A stretch of DNA of 64,000 nt from contig NC_045139.1 in assembly GCF_008831285.2 (NCBI RefSeq), positions 14,180,354-14,244,353 of the forward strand. Direction: 5' to 3'. Positions within the stretch are counted from its first letter, which is position 1. Each line of letters starts with the position of its first letter. A program made the translations under genes and the position numbers. A model generated the notes under the pieces. The model was given only the letters and a program-made list of their open reading frames with translations, ran no database searches and was not told where the DNA came from. This DNA is from Nymphaea colorata (lineage: Eukaryota > Streptophyta > Magnoliopsida > Nymphaeales > Nymphaeaceae). This document shows, in pieces, positions 1-11,815 of the stretch.

Positions 1-788
1 GAGAAAACAGTGAGCGCAAGATGCCGACTAAGACAGTAATTAGTAGTTAGGTGGTCTTTATCAATTCAAAATTTTCTAGACGTGTACTATCTTCCATCAG
101 ACACCTCCATTGTAAAAAGAAAAATAGAAATAATCAATCATTTGACAATAAGAACAAATTGAGAACCATAAATGGCTACCTTTTTTGTCGAAATTGTGAG
201 GCCATTACAGAACCCATCAAATAAGATCCAGAGATTCTTCTTTGCAGATGTTGATGGTAGCTCAACAAATCCTAATCCAGCAACAAAAAAATTACATAAA
301 CATTTTGATATAGAGAGATACTGAAGATTCTATATGGAAGTGACTGAGTCACTGACAGTGATATGGCAGGCAAAAAGCAAATACTAACAGAAAAAGCAGT
401 CTCGCAGTTCTTAAGACCATCAACAAAAGACCAAAAGCATGCTAAAGGGCCATACTGAATGCAGTTTTGCATTTCGAGATGCTGGAGAATGGCAGGCTGT
501 AGAATCCTTTGCATAAAGTGGCTACTCTTCGGCCTGATACTCGTATTTCCATGCTGACACCCTAAGTGCTTGACCGTTGCACCAGGCAGTGACTCTTATA
601 AGGACAACACCTGCTCCCTTAGGAAGAATATGCAATGGGTTCCTTTGCATAGATGTCACGTTTTACATCTAATTCTGCCATGGGAACAAAAATGTTAATA
701 TAAACAATAAGACACAGTAGAAAATTTTGAGGAAGAAGAAGCTAATAAACTCGGACCTGAATTTTGAGTTCAGAATTCCTCTGTTTGT
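1..788. other. 3' flank of the 5-phosphatase gene
   Basis: No convincing coding sequence is seen here. The stretch lies just downstream of the stop codon of the minus-strand 5-phosphatase gene, so its right part is probably that gene's 3' untranslated region. Short open frames in it lack recognisable family features. Confidence 0.5.
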
Positions 789-3118
789 CTAGAAAAAACA
801 GAGCTCAGTATAACCATGTGCATGAGGCAAAAGCTCTTCAATTTCAACCCTGGCACTAGAACAAGCCATGCTTTTTGTAACCCAGTCATGGTTAATAGTT
901 TCTACATCTGCCATAAACACACTGTATACTGGGCGATGATCAGAAAATCTGGATTCACCGCGAACGTAAGAAACCTGATTCAAACCCCTGCCATACCACA
1001 AAATCCGATCACACCTACAAGAAAGAATAGCTGTCTAAAGTTACTAAATGCAGAGATATCCCAGACCGGAACTCGACAGCTGAAAGGTGCCTACAAATTT
1101 TGGACAGGAGAGAAAAACCAAACTTTAATTGAGGACTATAGGATGTGCCCGTACCATGCAGGGGTTCGTCGTTTCTCCTTTGGGTGCAAATCGTCACCTG
1201 CATATCGATCTGAATTGTTCATATATTTGTAAGTTGGTGGAAAGTATATTCTTCCTTCATTCCAATCCTGGAAGACCCGACCTCGTTTCTGCTCAATCCT
1301 AAGCTGGAGAAAGGCAATGGGAGGTTAAGACCTCTATCTAGCATACGTTTCAAAAGACGAAAGAAAAAAAGAAAACCCAAGTATGTGGAAACAACTCGGA
1401 ATCATAAAATAATTAGTCTAAAAGTTTTTAGCTTCTGCAAAAGCGTTGCAAGAAACAGATATGTTGAGGAAGTTGGACCCAGCGAGAACTGCAATCATCA
1501 TAACAAAACCACCAGAAAATTTGAGGAACAAAGCTGGAAGTCTCAGCCAGCGTTCATTCATTCAACACAATTATATGGGGCGAGACAGGAAAAGGAGATT
1601 ACGACACCAATTCCACCATGAACCAGTTTCTGCAAGTTTGTACACCAACCTGATCATTTTCCAGTAATGCTCTCCAGTTGTGCATCTCAACAAGGGCCTT
1701 TGCAGCACGATACGACAGAGCAATCCGGTAATTCAAATCACCAAGCCAAATGACTCGACTGGAGCCAGAAAAACAAATTCGTCTCATTGGGCACAGTCAA
1801 GGTGGAAAAGAAATATGGGACATGACTTCATGAAACCTCGACTAGAGCAATCGCTCGTTTGCATGAAAAAATGGAAGTGAAAACAATAAAATTGTCCTTT
1901 GATTTGTTAATGGCTTACTCGTGATCAAGAATTGTTTCTGGAGAGTTCTCATCCCCTAGTCCATGAACGCGAGGGAATCGAGTCTTCCTCAGAATTTCCA
2001 TTACATCAGAGTTTCTTCTTAGCTCATCACCCTCCTTCTGACCAGATGTTAAGTGGCTACAGACGAAGCAAAAGCTTGTTCTGTGCACAGACATGCTTAT
2101 TGAAATAGAGCCCTGAAAGGCCAGAGAATTAATAAACCAGAAATACATATAACTGCATTTGAGGAACCAATTAATGGATTTCAAAAAGAATGCGAGAGCA
2201 AACCCCTTTACCTTATTTCCGAGATAACCCATGAGTCCTCTTCCCACGCAAGAAACCTTCAGGTTTTTAACATCATCCCTAATCTCACTTCTCACCCAAA
2301 CTGTAAGAAATATTCCAACCATTTGCTTGCTAGCCACCAAACAGTATCGTGAATGACCCACAGATCTGTCTCTTTCCTCAGCCATGGAATTTGACACACT
2401 GCAAGATGATGGTGAACAGAACATTGCACTGGGAGAATCACAACCAGCATTTTCATCATCAGACGAACCCGATCGAAAAGTGGCATCACAGTCACTAGGC
2501 CTATTACTGTACATGACCCTATCACAAACACTGAGTCGGCGATCAAGCCTCGGTTGAGCCATTGAAATATCACAGTCCATCCTCAAACTTCGACTAAGTG
2601 ACTGGAAAGATCGTCTACTGAAGAAAGACGTGGTCTTTTGCCTTGTTGATCCTTCAAAATCAGCGTCTAATTCGACGATGGGATCAGGCGCTGGTGAAGG
2701 CATCTGATAGCCACCAGTGCCACTCGTACCAGGAAGATTATTCAGCGTCTTCCGTATCAATGCTAACCACTTTATAGCAGGCCCACTGTCTTCAGCACCC
2801 AAGACGTTGCCCGCATTCAGAGGAACTATTTCTTGAAAACTGCAGGAAAAAAAACCCCGAGATGATCCTTTTTAGTTTCTCAAATTGCAAACGGAGAATG
2901 TTTGCAATATGAACAGAACAAGTAGCCCGAACACGGGAAATGAAATCAACAAAAAATGTCTAGTACCCCAAAACGTAAATATCAGCAGGAGGAGATGTAT
3001 GAAGCCAATCATCCAGGCTCAGATGATTCGGAGGTGATTTTCCACCTACGTTCCACGTAGCCACAAATAACCTGCCCACATGAAAAACGAAAGAAATCAC
3101 CAATACTGCGAAAATACT

Positions 3119-3167
<49 letters not shown>

Positions 3168-4141
3168 GTACCTGTACTCCTGAACATCAGTGACTTGACA
3201 AGCAGTGTCAAACTCGAAATTTGGTCTTCTATGAATCTCTGAGATCCTCTTTGATGGTCGCTCTGGAAGAGGAAGTGCAAATAAACTCAAAAATAAATAG
3301 GAAGCAAATACATAACCAAATTTCATCCATTAAATGGGAAAGGGAGAAAACAGATATCAAAGAAAAACGAAGAAAAATTAGAAAAAGAAAAGTAATTGAT
3401 GGGTTCTAGATGGTGGAACCTGTTTTGCTTTTCTTGAGCGTGCAACTTTCCCTCTCTGAGAAACTCTTCCTCCATTCCCCATCACCACCTGAGATTCGAA
3501 AATGAAATTTGCTTAAGAAGCCAATCACTTGTGCATTAACTGAAAACCCCCTTGTCGAGCAAGAGAAATTGACATGGAGATAGAGCAGCGGTTACAAAAA
3601 AAACAAGTGCTCCTGATGAGAAGAACAACGAAATTTATAAGCAAACACAAGTAGCTCGAACAAGAAAAATGCAACATTAATCAAAACCCATCTTGGTAAT
3701 TGAAAGAAAAATGAAGAAAATTCAATTTTTGGAGAATGGATCGTGGCCAAGATCATATTTTTAAGGTAGTAAGGTACTTCTGGAGTAGAGAAACAAGAAA
3801 AAGAACCTTATTGGTCATTGAAGGACAAAAAAAGAAAAGGGAAATCAGCAGAAACCCACCATCTTCAACCATATCATCAGCGTGAAAATCATGAGCCTTA
3901 CTCTTGATATTGAACCATTTTCTAACAAGCGTCTTAGACCAGGAGAGCTGAGTCCACAGAAGACCATACAAAGACACACAGACAAAAAAGAAGAATTAAG
4001 AAGTTGAAAAGAGAAAGAAGAAAACCAGAATAGACCCATTTCAGCAAATGTCAATCGATCGAAGATAGGAAATACTAAAAAAAAACTTAAAAAAGGCATT
4101 GTCAGTAAGACCTTGCTCTTCTTCTGGCTCCCATCTCTCAT
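789..4141 (-). CDS. IP5P4: Type I inositol polyphosphate 5-phosphatase
   Basis: Removes the 5-phosphate from soluble inositol phosphates or phosphoinositides, and so acts in membrane signalling. Exons on the minus strand: 4141-4112, 3947-3860, 3262-3172, 3071-2967, 2839-2212, 2112-1919, 1758-1650, 1303-1155 and 1014-789. They total 1620 nt, or 539 aa plus stop. The catalytic fold is seen in order: ATWNVGG (about 74-80), [12 protein letters not shown] (106-117, Mg-binding Glu), [12 protein letters not shown] (about 332-343), WLGDLNYRI (383-391), PAWCDRILW (463-471) and SDHRPV (489-494). The N-terminus has the [15 protein letters not shown] signature and the C-terminus ends GYTELCFF. From memory this pattern and length match the Arabidopsis At3g63240 type best; the exact paralogue is inferred. 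The first exon codes for only 10 residues. An in-frame GTG lies upstream, but the ATG at 4141 fits the family start. The third intron is almost filled by a GA microsatellite. Confidence 0.93.
3123..3164. repeat. (CT)21 microsatellite in 5-phosphatase intron 3
   Basis: Twenty-one CT units, read as GA on the transcribed strand. They sit in the 100-nt intron 3072-3171 and start a few bases after its 5' splice site. Confidence 0.97.
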
Positions 4142-4660
4142 TTTTCTCACTAATTCTTCATGCAGCCTTCAATGTTGGCCTTCACTCTCGCTCCTCTTCT
4201 AAAATATACTTGAGATGGGTTTTGGATTCTTGTGTTGCCTTGAAGAGGTGAAAAGCAACTTGAAAGGAATAACTAAAAGAATTTGAATAAAACCAAGGTG
4301 GGCACCGTCAAGAATGAAGGTCAAAATACAGAAGGAAAAGAATTTGAGCAGAGGAGAAGGAGAAGGGTGATCTCTAAGAAGACAATGGGGAGGAGACTCA
4401 CTCCCTCCCTTCCTAAACCTCGTTTTGAATCTGTACACCAAACACCACCCTGTAGAATTTGAAGAGAATAAAGCTCAAGGGAACTCTCTCTCTCTCTCAT
4501 TACACACACACACACACACACACATTCACTTTCTCTCTTTCGCTATAGTCTCTACATGGACACGCTCTCTCTTATTTCTCTCTCCATCTTCTCTACCTCT
4601 TAAGGCTTTTTACTCAAAATCCAAGGCTTGAAGACGGTCACCAAGATAAGAAAAGAACTG
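4142..4660 (-). promoter_or_regulatory. Probable leader and promoter region of the 5-phosphatase gene
   Basis: This is the stretch just upstream of the start codon at 4141. It includes a (CT)n run at about 4484-4498 and an (AC)n run at about 4502-4524. Pyrimidine/purine repeats in this position are common in plant leaders and core promoters. I see no clear TATA box, so the transcription start is not placed. Confidence 0.4.
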
Positions 4661-6239
4661 CCCTGTGGGGGACCCACATGCACTCTTTGGCTCTTTCTCA
4701 GGGAGCTGGCCTGCCCGCGGTCAGAGAGCTGAGGGTGGTTACCTTTATTTTTGGCGTACCCTTGTATTAGGGGAAAAAGCAGTTAAAGCAAAAAGAGAGG
4801 GAGAGAGACAGAGTGCTGGTGTGGACCGAGTTTTGAAGAGCCTGGAAAATGTTGAAGCTCCTCTGTTATTCTTCCTTTTTTTCAAAATCATATGAAGAGA
4901 ATGTCTGTGGATTTTGTTCATTTTTTAATAGTGGCTTGGTTTCCCATGTTGGTTTTGCTTTAAGATTTCCGGGTCCTTGCCCTGGCTCTTTCTTTTGTGA
5001 GGGTTCTTCCCCCAATTGGGTATTGTTTTATACAGTTTGGAGGGTGGTTTCTCTAATGTTCCTCCAGAATCTAGGTATTGGTTTGGGCTACCGACCAGGA
5101 CTAATAGCCCCAAGTTGGTCCTTCCAAGACCTTGTGGGCCTCCTCTTGCCCATGCCTATATAATTTTTCACTACCCATTTATACCAATAATGTAAAAAGT
5201 TTAAAATTTTACTGGAGTGGTTTAAGTCAGACCTGTTTACCAGATTTTGCCAGCAAATTTACATGTTGAATGTTCACAGTTTTATTGGCATGGCTAAACC
5301 CAACTTAGGATGCTTTAAAGTAGAGTCTCTTTTACTCGTAAGACTAACATGCCACGGATTTTTTTTTTTCTTCTAAATCCTAGGGAGTGGTGAATCCTTT
5401 TGCTCAACTGCTCAAGATCTCAAGCTCTTGAAAATCATTGATTTGTTCATTAGCATCATAAGCTGATGACATTTATGAGTGGGAAACTGTGCTGGTCCTG
5501 CTTGTTCCATTCTTTTGAGCAAGTATGAAATCCTTTTTTTTTTTTCAATGCTATTATATTATATTAGATTTGGGGAATGGATGGCCCCAAAATATTCCAA
5601 AAGTTGAAATCCTAGATCTCTTTCTCTAGCCCAACTATGGAATCATCCTCCTCATCAAAGGATTAGCATGAGTATACAGTGAATCTTCCACTAACGAAAC
5701 CTAGTGCGGACCCAAATTTGGCCTGTGGAGATCTTTGCATGGATTTATTGATGTTTCATCTGCGTCCGTTGATGGGTCTTGGGATTAACAATCTCGCAGA
5801 CACGATTGCTCTCAAGTTGCCAAACATACTCAATTAGCTTTCTAATCAAGCGCTTATCATGATCAATGACCAACGTGAATTCAAAAGAAAAATGTTTAGG
5901 TAGTGACGGGTGGGACTTAAGGATTTGATATCTTGACCGTCAAAGGAATTACAGGCTAAAGAAACCACAATGATCATTTCCCAAAAGGCAACTAGAATGG
6001 TGCCTTCTTGAATGAACTTCAAGGTCCTTTGTCTCCTTGTTTGTTGTCCCATGCTAGAGATGTCAATGGGTTGGACCCGGTTCATAACTGATCAAATACT
6101 GATTTCTAAAACTCAAATCTAAACTCAGTTAAAAAACTATAAGCTATATATGAATCTGATTAGTGACTCAATCTTATTCTCCCCATGTCAGACCAAATTA
6201 CACTGATCCGAACCGGGTCAATTATAAGGCAAACTAGAG

Positions 6240-6245
<6 letters not shown>

Positions 6246-6302
<57 letters not shown>
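6246..6302. repeat. (TA)n followed by (GA)n microsatellite
   Basis: About 43 nt of pure TA dinucleotide (6246-6288), followed directly by a short GA run. Confidence 0.95.
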
Positions 6303-7306
6303 TGTCCTTGTGTAGTAGCGATCACAGAATAAATGAGGGAGGCTTGACTCAGGGATGTTTTTTTGTGAACCCACAATGGACACAAGTGGGCAACCATGTG
6401 GGCTTTTGTGCAGATGCAACCCAATGGGGGCAAGAATGGACACATGCTGCCTTAAATTGAGAAGTGCTGGTCATGGAGTCAATAAAGGAATTCCTCATTC
6501 CAATCTTTTGGGTTCCTTCATTCGTAGTTTTTCCCTCCTTTTGTTTTTTCTTTTCCCTTCACAAGATCTGTAAGCTTGGGCTGATGTAGGATTCAAGTTT
6601 CACCAGATTCAACTTAATTTGGATTCTATTTAATTGAATTCAGATTCAGATCTTTATCAGATTCTAGTTGAATATCAGACTTGGATCTAGATTTAATTAT
6701 GAGTCTGTATGCCAGATTTGAATCCAATCAATAATCGTATCTGAATTTCTTTACTCAATTATAACTTGTCAGATTTAAAATGGTATCATTAAATCATCAA
6801 ACATATTTGCATTTGCTAGGAGTCACAAATCAGTATCTTTTTGTTTCTCTCTCTCTCTCGCACACACAAAGTCTTGTTCTCAAACCAACACTGTTGGCTA
6901 TATTTCTACTAGCAGAAGAGGAGGATGTGCATTTGGAACCGTCAGATGCGGCATCCAACGGCCCAAAATCGTCCGCGGTTTCATCCCATCATTGTCTACA
7001 AGAAAAGGTAAAGTTGGGCAAAGATCATCACGTCCGTGCATCTCATGTCCCACTGAGCTCAGTGGTCAAATCGCAAATCTTTTAATTATTGTTTTTACAG
7101 AAAAAGAAAAAGTAAGGGGGGGGGGGAGAAAAAAAATAAAGGTTACAAGAAAATAGCTAAAGATTCAGGTAGATGAGTGAAAAAGTTCATGTTGGTTATA
7201 TTATTATTACGTGACCGTTGGTTTCTAAAGCTGAAAAGTGAAAAAAAGAAAGCAAATATATGCAATTCCTTTCTTCAGCTTACTCCTGACAGCAAGGCCC
7301 CAAAAG

Positions 7307-7624
7307 TAGAGATGAGAACCGGGCTTTGACCGCCTTTTTGGTTCCATGACTCTACCGGGCCCAGGCTCCCGGGTCCGAGCCCGATAGGTATCCTACATGC
7401 CCTTGGTTCAGTTTGCTGGGTGTGTTCAAAGTCTGATGGTTCATATCAAGCCTGCCTTCCCATATCTTATCGGTATTGATGTTCTTGATGGATGATCACT
7501 ATGAGTAATGATTTGAATTGTTAGACTATGTTGTTGGTACTTTGTTCTTTCTTTCATGGTTGAGACTCAACTCAACTGAGTTCGATTTTTAGATTATCTG
7601 AATCTGAATTGTCTACATCCCTAA
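7307..7624. repeat. Dispersed repeat copy with TAGAGATG head
   Basis: Starts TAGAGATGAGAACC and ends CTACATCCCTAA, so its ends are weak inverted copies of each other (TAGAGATG against TAGGGATG). The interior has GC-rich CCGGG blocks and, near the right end, the ATCTGAATC motif shared with other dispersed copies at 16811, 32921, 53436 and 54483. It may be a small non-autonomous transposon; no coding capacity is seen. Confidence 0.45.
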
Positions 7625-7764
7625 CAACAGATGGAGCCGCAAATGATTCGCATAAAGACTAGCTAAAATAAATTGACAGTCGGATCAGATTCCAATATCC
7701 TAAAGCCAAGAATACCAAAACTCTTGCACTATATTTGAACCATTTGCAACTATAAGAATCAAGA

Positions 7765-7766
<2 letters not shown>

Positions 7767-7819
<53 letters not shown>
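7767..7819. repeat. (AT)n microsatellite
   Basis: About 53 nt of uninterrupted AT dinucleotide. This is the longest simple AT run in the window. Confidence 0.97.
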
Positions 7820-7825
<6 letters not shown>

Positions 7826-10800
7826 CATCAAAGTAAGGTTTCGTCTACCTTAAAATGGTGCATGCATGTGAATCGAAGGGGTTGGTGCAATGACAACGGG
7901 CCGCAGCAGATAAGGTGGTGGTCATGGTCTTGCACAAGAAGAGGAAAAAACGTACCTTTTTTGGGCCCGTGAAGGACATTTCATCGCGACAAAATTAAGA
8001 AATTGGTGTGTCCTTGTGACATAGATATATGAAACTTGAGTGTGGCAAATACTAATGAATTTAGACTCTTGACTCTTGTAAGGGGTAAACGTCATAGTCA
8101 GAAAATCTTGTTTGGATTTACTCAAGCTACAAATATTTTCCTATTCCTTCTCTGTTCTTCAAAAAGTGAAAGGCGGAGTCCAGTCGGCCACCCTATTAAG
8201 CTAAACGAACCCTCTAAGTCCATATCTCGCAATTTTACTTGATAAACTGAAACCGAAATATAAAAAGAACAATACACTATACAAAAGCATGGAGAAAAAA
8301 TTACTCATGCTTTGCCAACCTAGAAGGAAAAGTATTGACATCAATCAAGCTACCTCTTAGTAAAAATTAGCCTTTTGTTGTTCTCACAACTTTTATCTAT
8401 CGAACTTTGCCTCCACTCAAATTTATAAATAAATGGTGCATATATAGGGTATTGGTAGATATTGCAAGGAATTAGGGAATTTCCCCATGAAGTTTGTTCT
8501 AAGTTTATCTTAAGACATTCTTAGGTGTTAACCAACAATTCGGAACTTTTTTGGCCTTTGGCTAGTAAATGAACTATCGTAGAGAACCTAAAAAGTCATT
8601 GTGCTGAATTAATGCATTCTTTTTTTGCTTGAGTTGAGTTATTAAAGATGCCAAGTTCAACCCACACACAATTAAATGTCATTTTGAGATCCACATCTAT
8701 GATGAGATGAGAAATGTAAGATCTGGACCAAACACTAATTGGGTAGGCGGTAGTAAGATCAGATCAAAGCATGTATTTTATATAAAAAAATTGAAAAATG
8801 GTATTTCAGCCTCTCTTAAAGTTTTGAAACTATAATTTGGCTCTTTTCATGAAAATTTTTTGACTTATCACTAATAAAAGAACAACCGACTGAGCCGCTT
8901 CCTTATTGTCTATCTCCATGCAAAGGACCATTCTAGTGCATTGAAAAGCACATGTTTTTTATACTTACTGTATGGTGTTGACAGTATTGAAGAAGCCACC
9001 CCAAGTTTGTTGAAAGCACATGGTACTCTGTACCACCCTCGTCTACATTACATTGCAGAACTTTCAACAAATTTTTTCTATTTAATGCACGGAAAAATCA
9101 CCCTCGGGGTCGGTGTCCCGGCCATGCTGATTATTTACTCGCCACGCCGACCTTGGCCACCCATTTGTTGGTCTCCTGCAAGAAAGAAAGAAAAAGTTTG
9201 CTTCGAGTTTTTTAACTGTTACTGCATGGTGAATGTTGAATTGCTTTCGAGGAGACCTCTTTTTGAGGAAGATTGGTTTAATAAAGGAAGATTTTGCAAC
9301 CTACCAACTGTTTATTGCCCGAAGGCCCATCGACTACAAAGAGCATATTTCTAAGCCTTATTCAAATGGAATAAAGACAAACATCACAATCAGATAGAGG
9401 AAATGCACATTTACGAAAGGATATTTAAGTGCGACACTGATAGCAAGGATTAGCAGTTAGCAGAATTCCACTTCTGGTTGCACAAAATTTGCTGCAATAA
9501 ATGTGAAAAGGAGAGCATGTGGGCAGTGCAGAGAGAGAGAGAGAGAGAAGAGAGAGAGCATGAACATTTTATATTGTGTGCCTGAACTTCATATCAATAA
9601 AAGGGTTTTACGTCCAGTTAAGTCGAATGATGTTTCGTTTTGTGCGAGCAAATGGAAATAGGATAAACTTGAAAGAGAATATTGTAAAAAAGAAAAAGCG
9701 TAAATGTATTACACGATATCTTGGAAACCTTTTAGGAAGCAAAGAAAAGAATCATTAGATAATTCACATGAAACCGACATTTGAAAAATGAAAAAAAAAG
9801 TTATATATATATATATATATATACACTCTTTACCTAACCAACTTAAACTTAGACCCTTCTTAGTGCTGGTTAAAAGTGCAATCTTATCTTAGATTCTCAC
9901 TTCTCTATCCATTTGAGTAAAAAGAGGACCCCACATATTAAAGATATCACTTCGTCGATGCCACCTCTGTCTGCTGGAGGACCGTTGGGACGTTGACTCA
10001 ACAACGATATATAACGGCTTTTGTTCAATCTCTATCGTTTTGCATTCTAGAAATAGATAGCGGGACATTGAAGTGGGGTTATCCTTGTAAGTTCAAACCC
10101 ATACAAGTTCCGCATGGTTCTTCAAGTAAGAATTTTTATTTTGTTAAATAATTTAATTTTCACTAATTAATTTTTTAAGTAACAAAAAAAAAAAAAATCA
10201 TGCCATGCAATACAAGCTGATGCCTGTCTACATTATACATCTTCTTCCTGGGTGAAAGCCGAAGCCCTCATCCAACCCTCAGATATGCGTCACAATCTCC
10301 TTTTTCATAGTAAAAAATAGGCTACAGAAAGGTAATTTAAATATGAGCAGGTTCAGTTTCTTTTGAGAGACAAGTTTTTATGAACTATTCAAGCCAAGGA
10401 AGAACCATTCTCTCTCTCTCTCTCTCAGTCGAACCCAAATATATTTGGTTAAGAACAAAGAGACTTTTACCCAAATGCCCCTGGTTCCAACCAAAGGAAT
10501 GTATGGGTAAATTTTGAGATACAGAAGTCTACCCACTGGTTTTACCGTGTGAAAACCAGACGTTTGATAGACATTTGATGGTTGTCCCTTCCCAAAACAC
10601 CAGCTTCCTGCGTCCTTCAGTTGTTGTTGAAGGGTTTTCCTTGTGAATATGTGTGTGTCTAGGGAACTATTTCTCACTTCTGCGGCCAAAAAATTGTCAA
10701 GGTTTTTTGCTTCACGTGCAACGCTGAAAACAGAACAAGATATTCAGAAATATTCACACAGTCTCCGTTTTCTAAGTACAACCAAAAGTGGTATGGGACA

Positions 10801-10984
10801 TGAACCCTTGTGCGCATCTGACAACCCTATGAAAAAGCAAGCTGTCGGTGAGAGCATAAACAGCCATGTCTTGCAAGAGCGAACATCAAGGCACAAAGCT
10901 CAGAGTGCAGAGAAACATGGCCCTCTGTTCCATATAATTTTGTTTTGCTCTGTGCCCAAATTGTGGTTCATGAAAAAAGTTGTT

Positions 10985-11084
10985 GAGATCTTGAAACTAT
11001 AGACGTTTTCCTTCAGAAGAAACATCAAAAGTTGATGAGATCTTGAAACTATAGACGTTTTCCTTCAGAAGAAACATTGTTAAC
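10985..11084. repeat. 52-bp tandem duplication
   Basis: The segment starting GAGATCTTGAAACTATAG at 10985 recurs at 11037, with near-identical sequence over about 43 nt. The period is 52 nt. Confidence 0.9.
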
Positions 11085-11815
11085 CCCAGAAATATGGTAT
11101 TTCATTAGACCAACCCTTATGGAATAATAGAAATTTCGAGTGGCTATTTTTTCCAGATGCATTTCCTGCATCGGCTGCACACCTTTTTCTTTTATAGAGC
11201 TAATATGTCCGAGATTGTTTTCCATGCTAACAAAAATTAATGGCATCAAAATTTTTCCTTCTTCAGCATTTCCAAGAGCAAATTTTGTGACATTGGCAAA
11301 AACTTCTCCCCGTGTTTGAAGTGAAGTAGGAAGCCGCGGAACAGGGGCACGTACTTCTTTTCTTTTTAAAGAAACAGGCCGAAAGACATCCAAATCACAG
11401 AATGGTTCTTATTGATGATCAGCTTCACCCACTACAATTAATCAGGAATTTCATCTTTGATGCATCTAAAAACTTTCTCTTCAAGGACCTAAAAGCATAA
11501 GGCACAAGTAGAATACATAGTACACCTGGATAAACATTTGTACACGACAAGTCAGTTGTTCGACCAACCTAACAACGATTATACAATGAACTTTAATTCT
11601 TGGTACATCGGGCATATACAGCCACTGGCTCAGACAAGAGAAAATAATGTGAAACAACCCCCAACATCCAACATTTTCTACCACGGCACAGACAATAGTT
11701 GCAGCTGCTGCAGCCACAGTTGCAGATGCAATGGCAACAATGGGGGAAAAGAATGAGGAAAGAACGACCGACAACAACAATAACAAGTATGAGAATCAAA
11801 ATTGTCATGCTCCAC

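Larger units (their letters stand above)
4661..11480. other. Intergenic region with microsatellites and repeats
   Basis: About 7 kb without a recognisable gene. It holds AT-rich microsatellites (6246-6288, 7767-7819, 9802-9823), a GA run near 9531-9560, a short CT run near 10410-10427 and several dispersed repeat copies (6055-6225, 6580-6780, 7307-7624). A 52-bp tandem duplication lies at 10985-11084. The longer open frames (for example 8941-9354 plus, 10643-11002 plus and 11049-11393 minus) show no family motif I know and have no supporting splice structure. Confidence 0.6.

Noticed and set aside
3009-3326. Arg-Glu repeat protein segments read through the CT microsatellite
   Set aside because: They come from translating the GA repeat in intron 3 of the 5-phosphatase gene. 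Splicing removes it and gives the conserved protein.
8941-9354. 137-codon plus-strand open frame
   Set aside because: No recognisable domain, odd composition and no splice partners; it lies in repeat-rich intergenic DNA.
10378-11393. Group of open frames on both strands (10378-10689, 10643-11002, 11049-11393)
   Set aside because: They overlap on opposite strands, match no family I know and are interrupted by a recent 52-bp tandem duplication.
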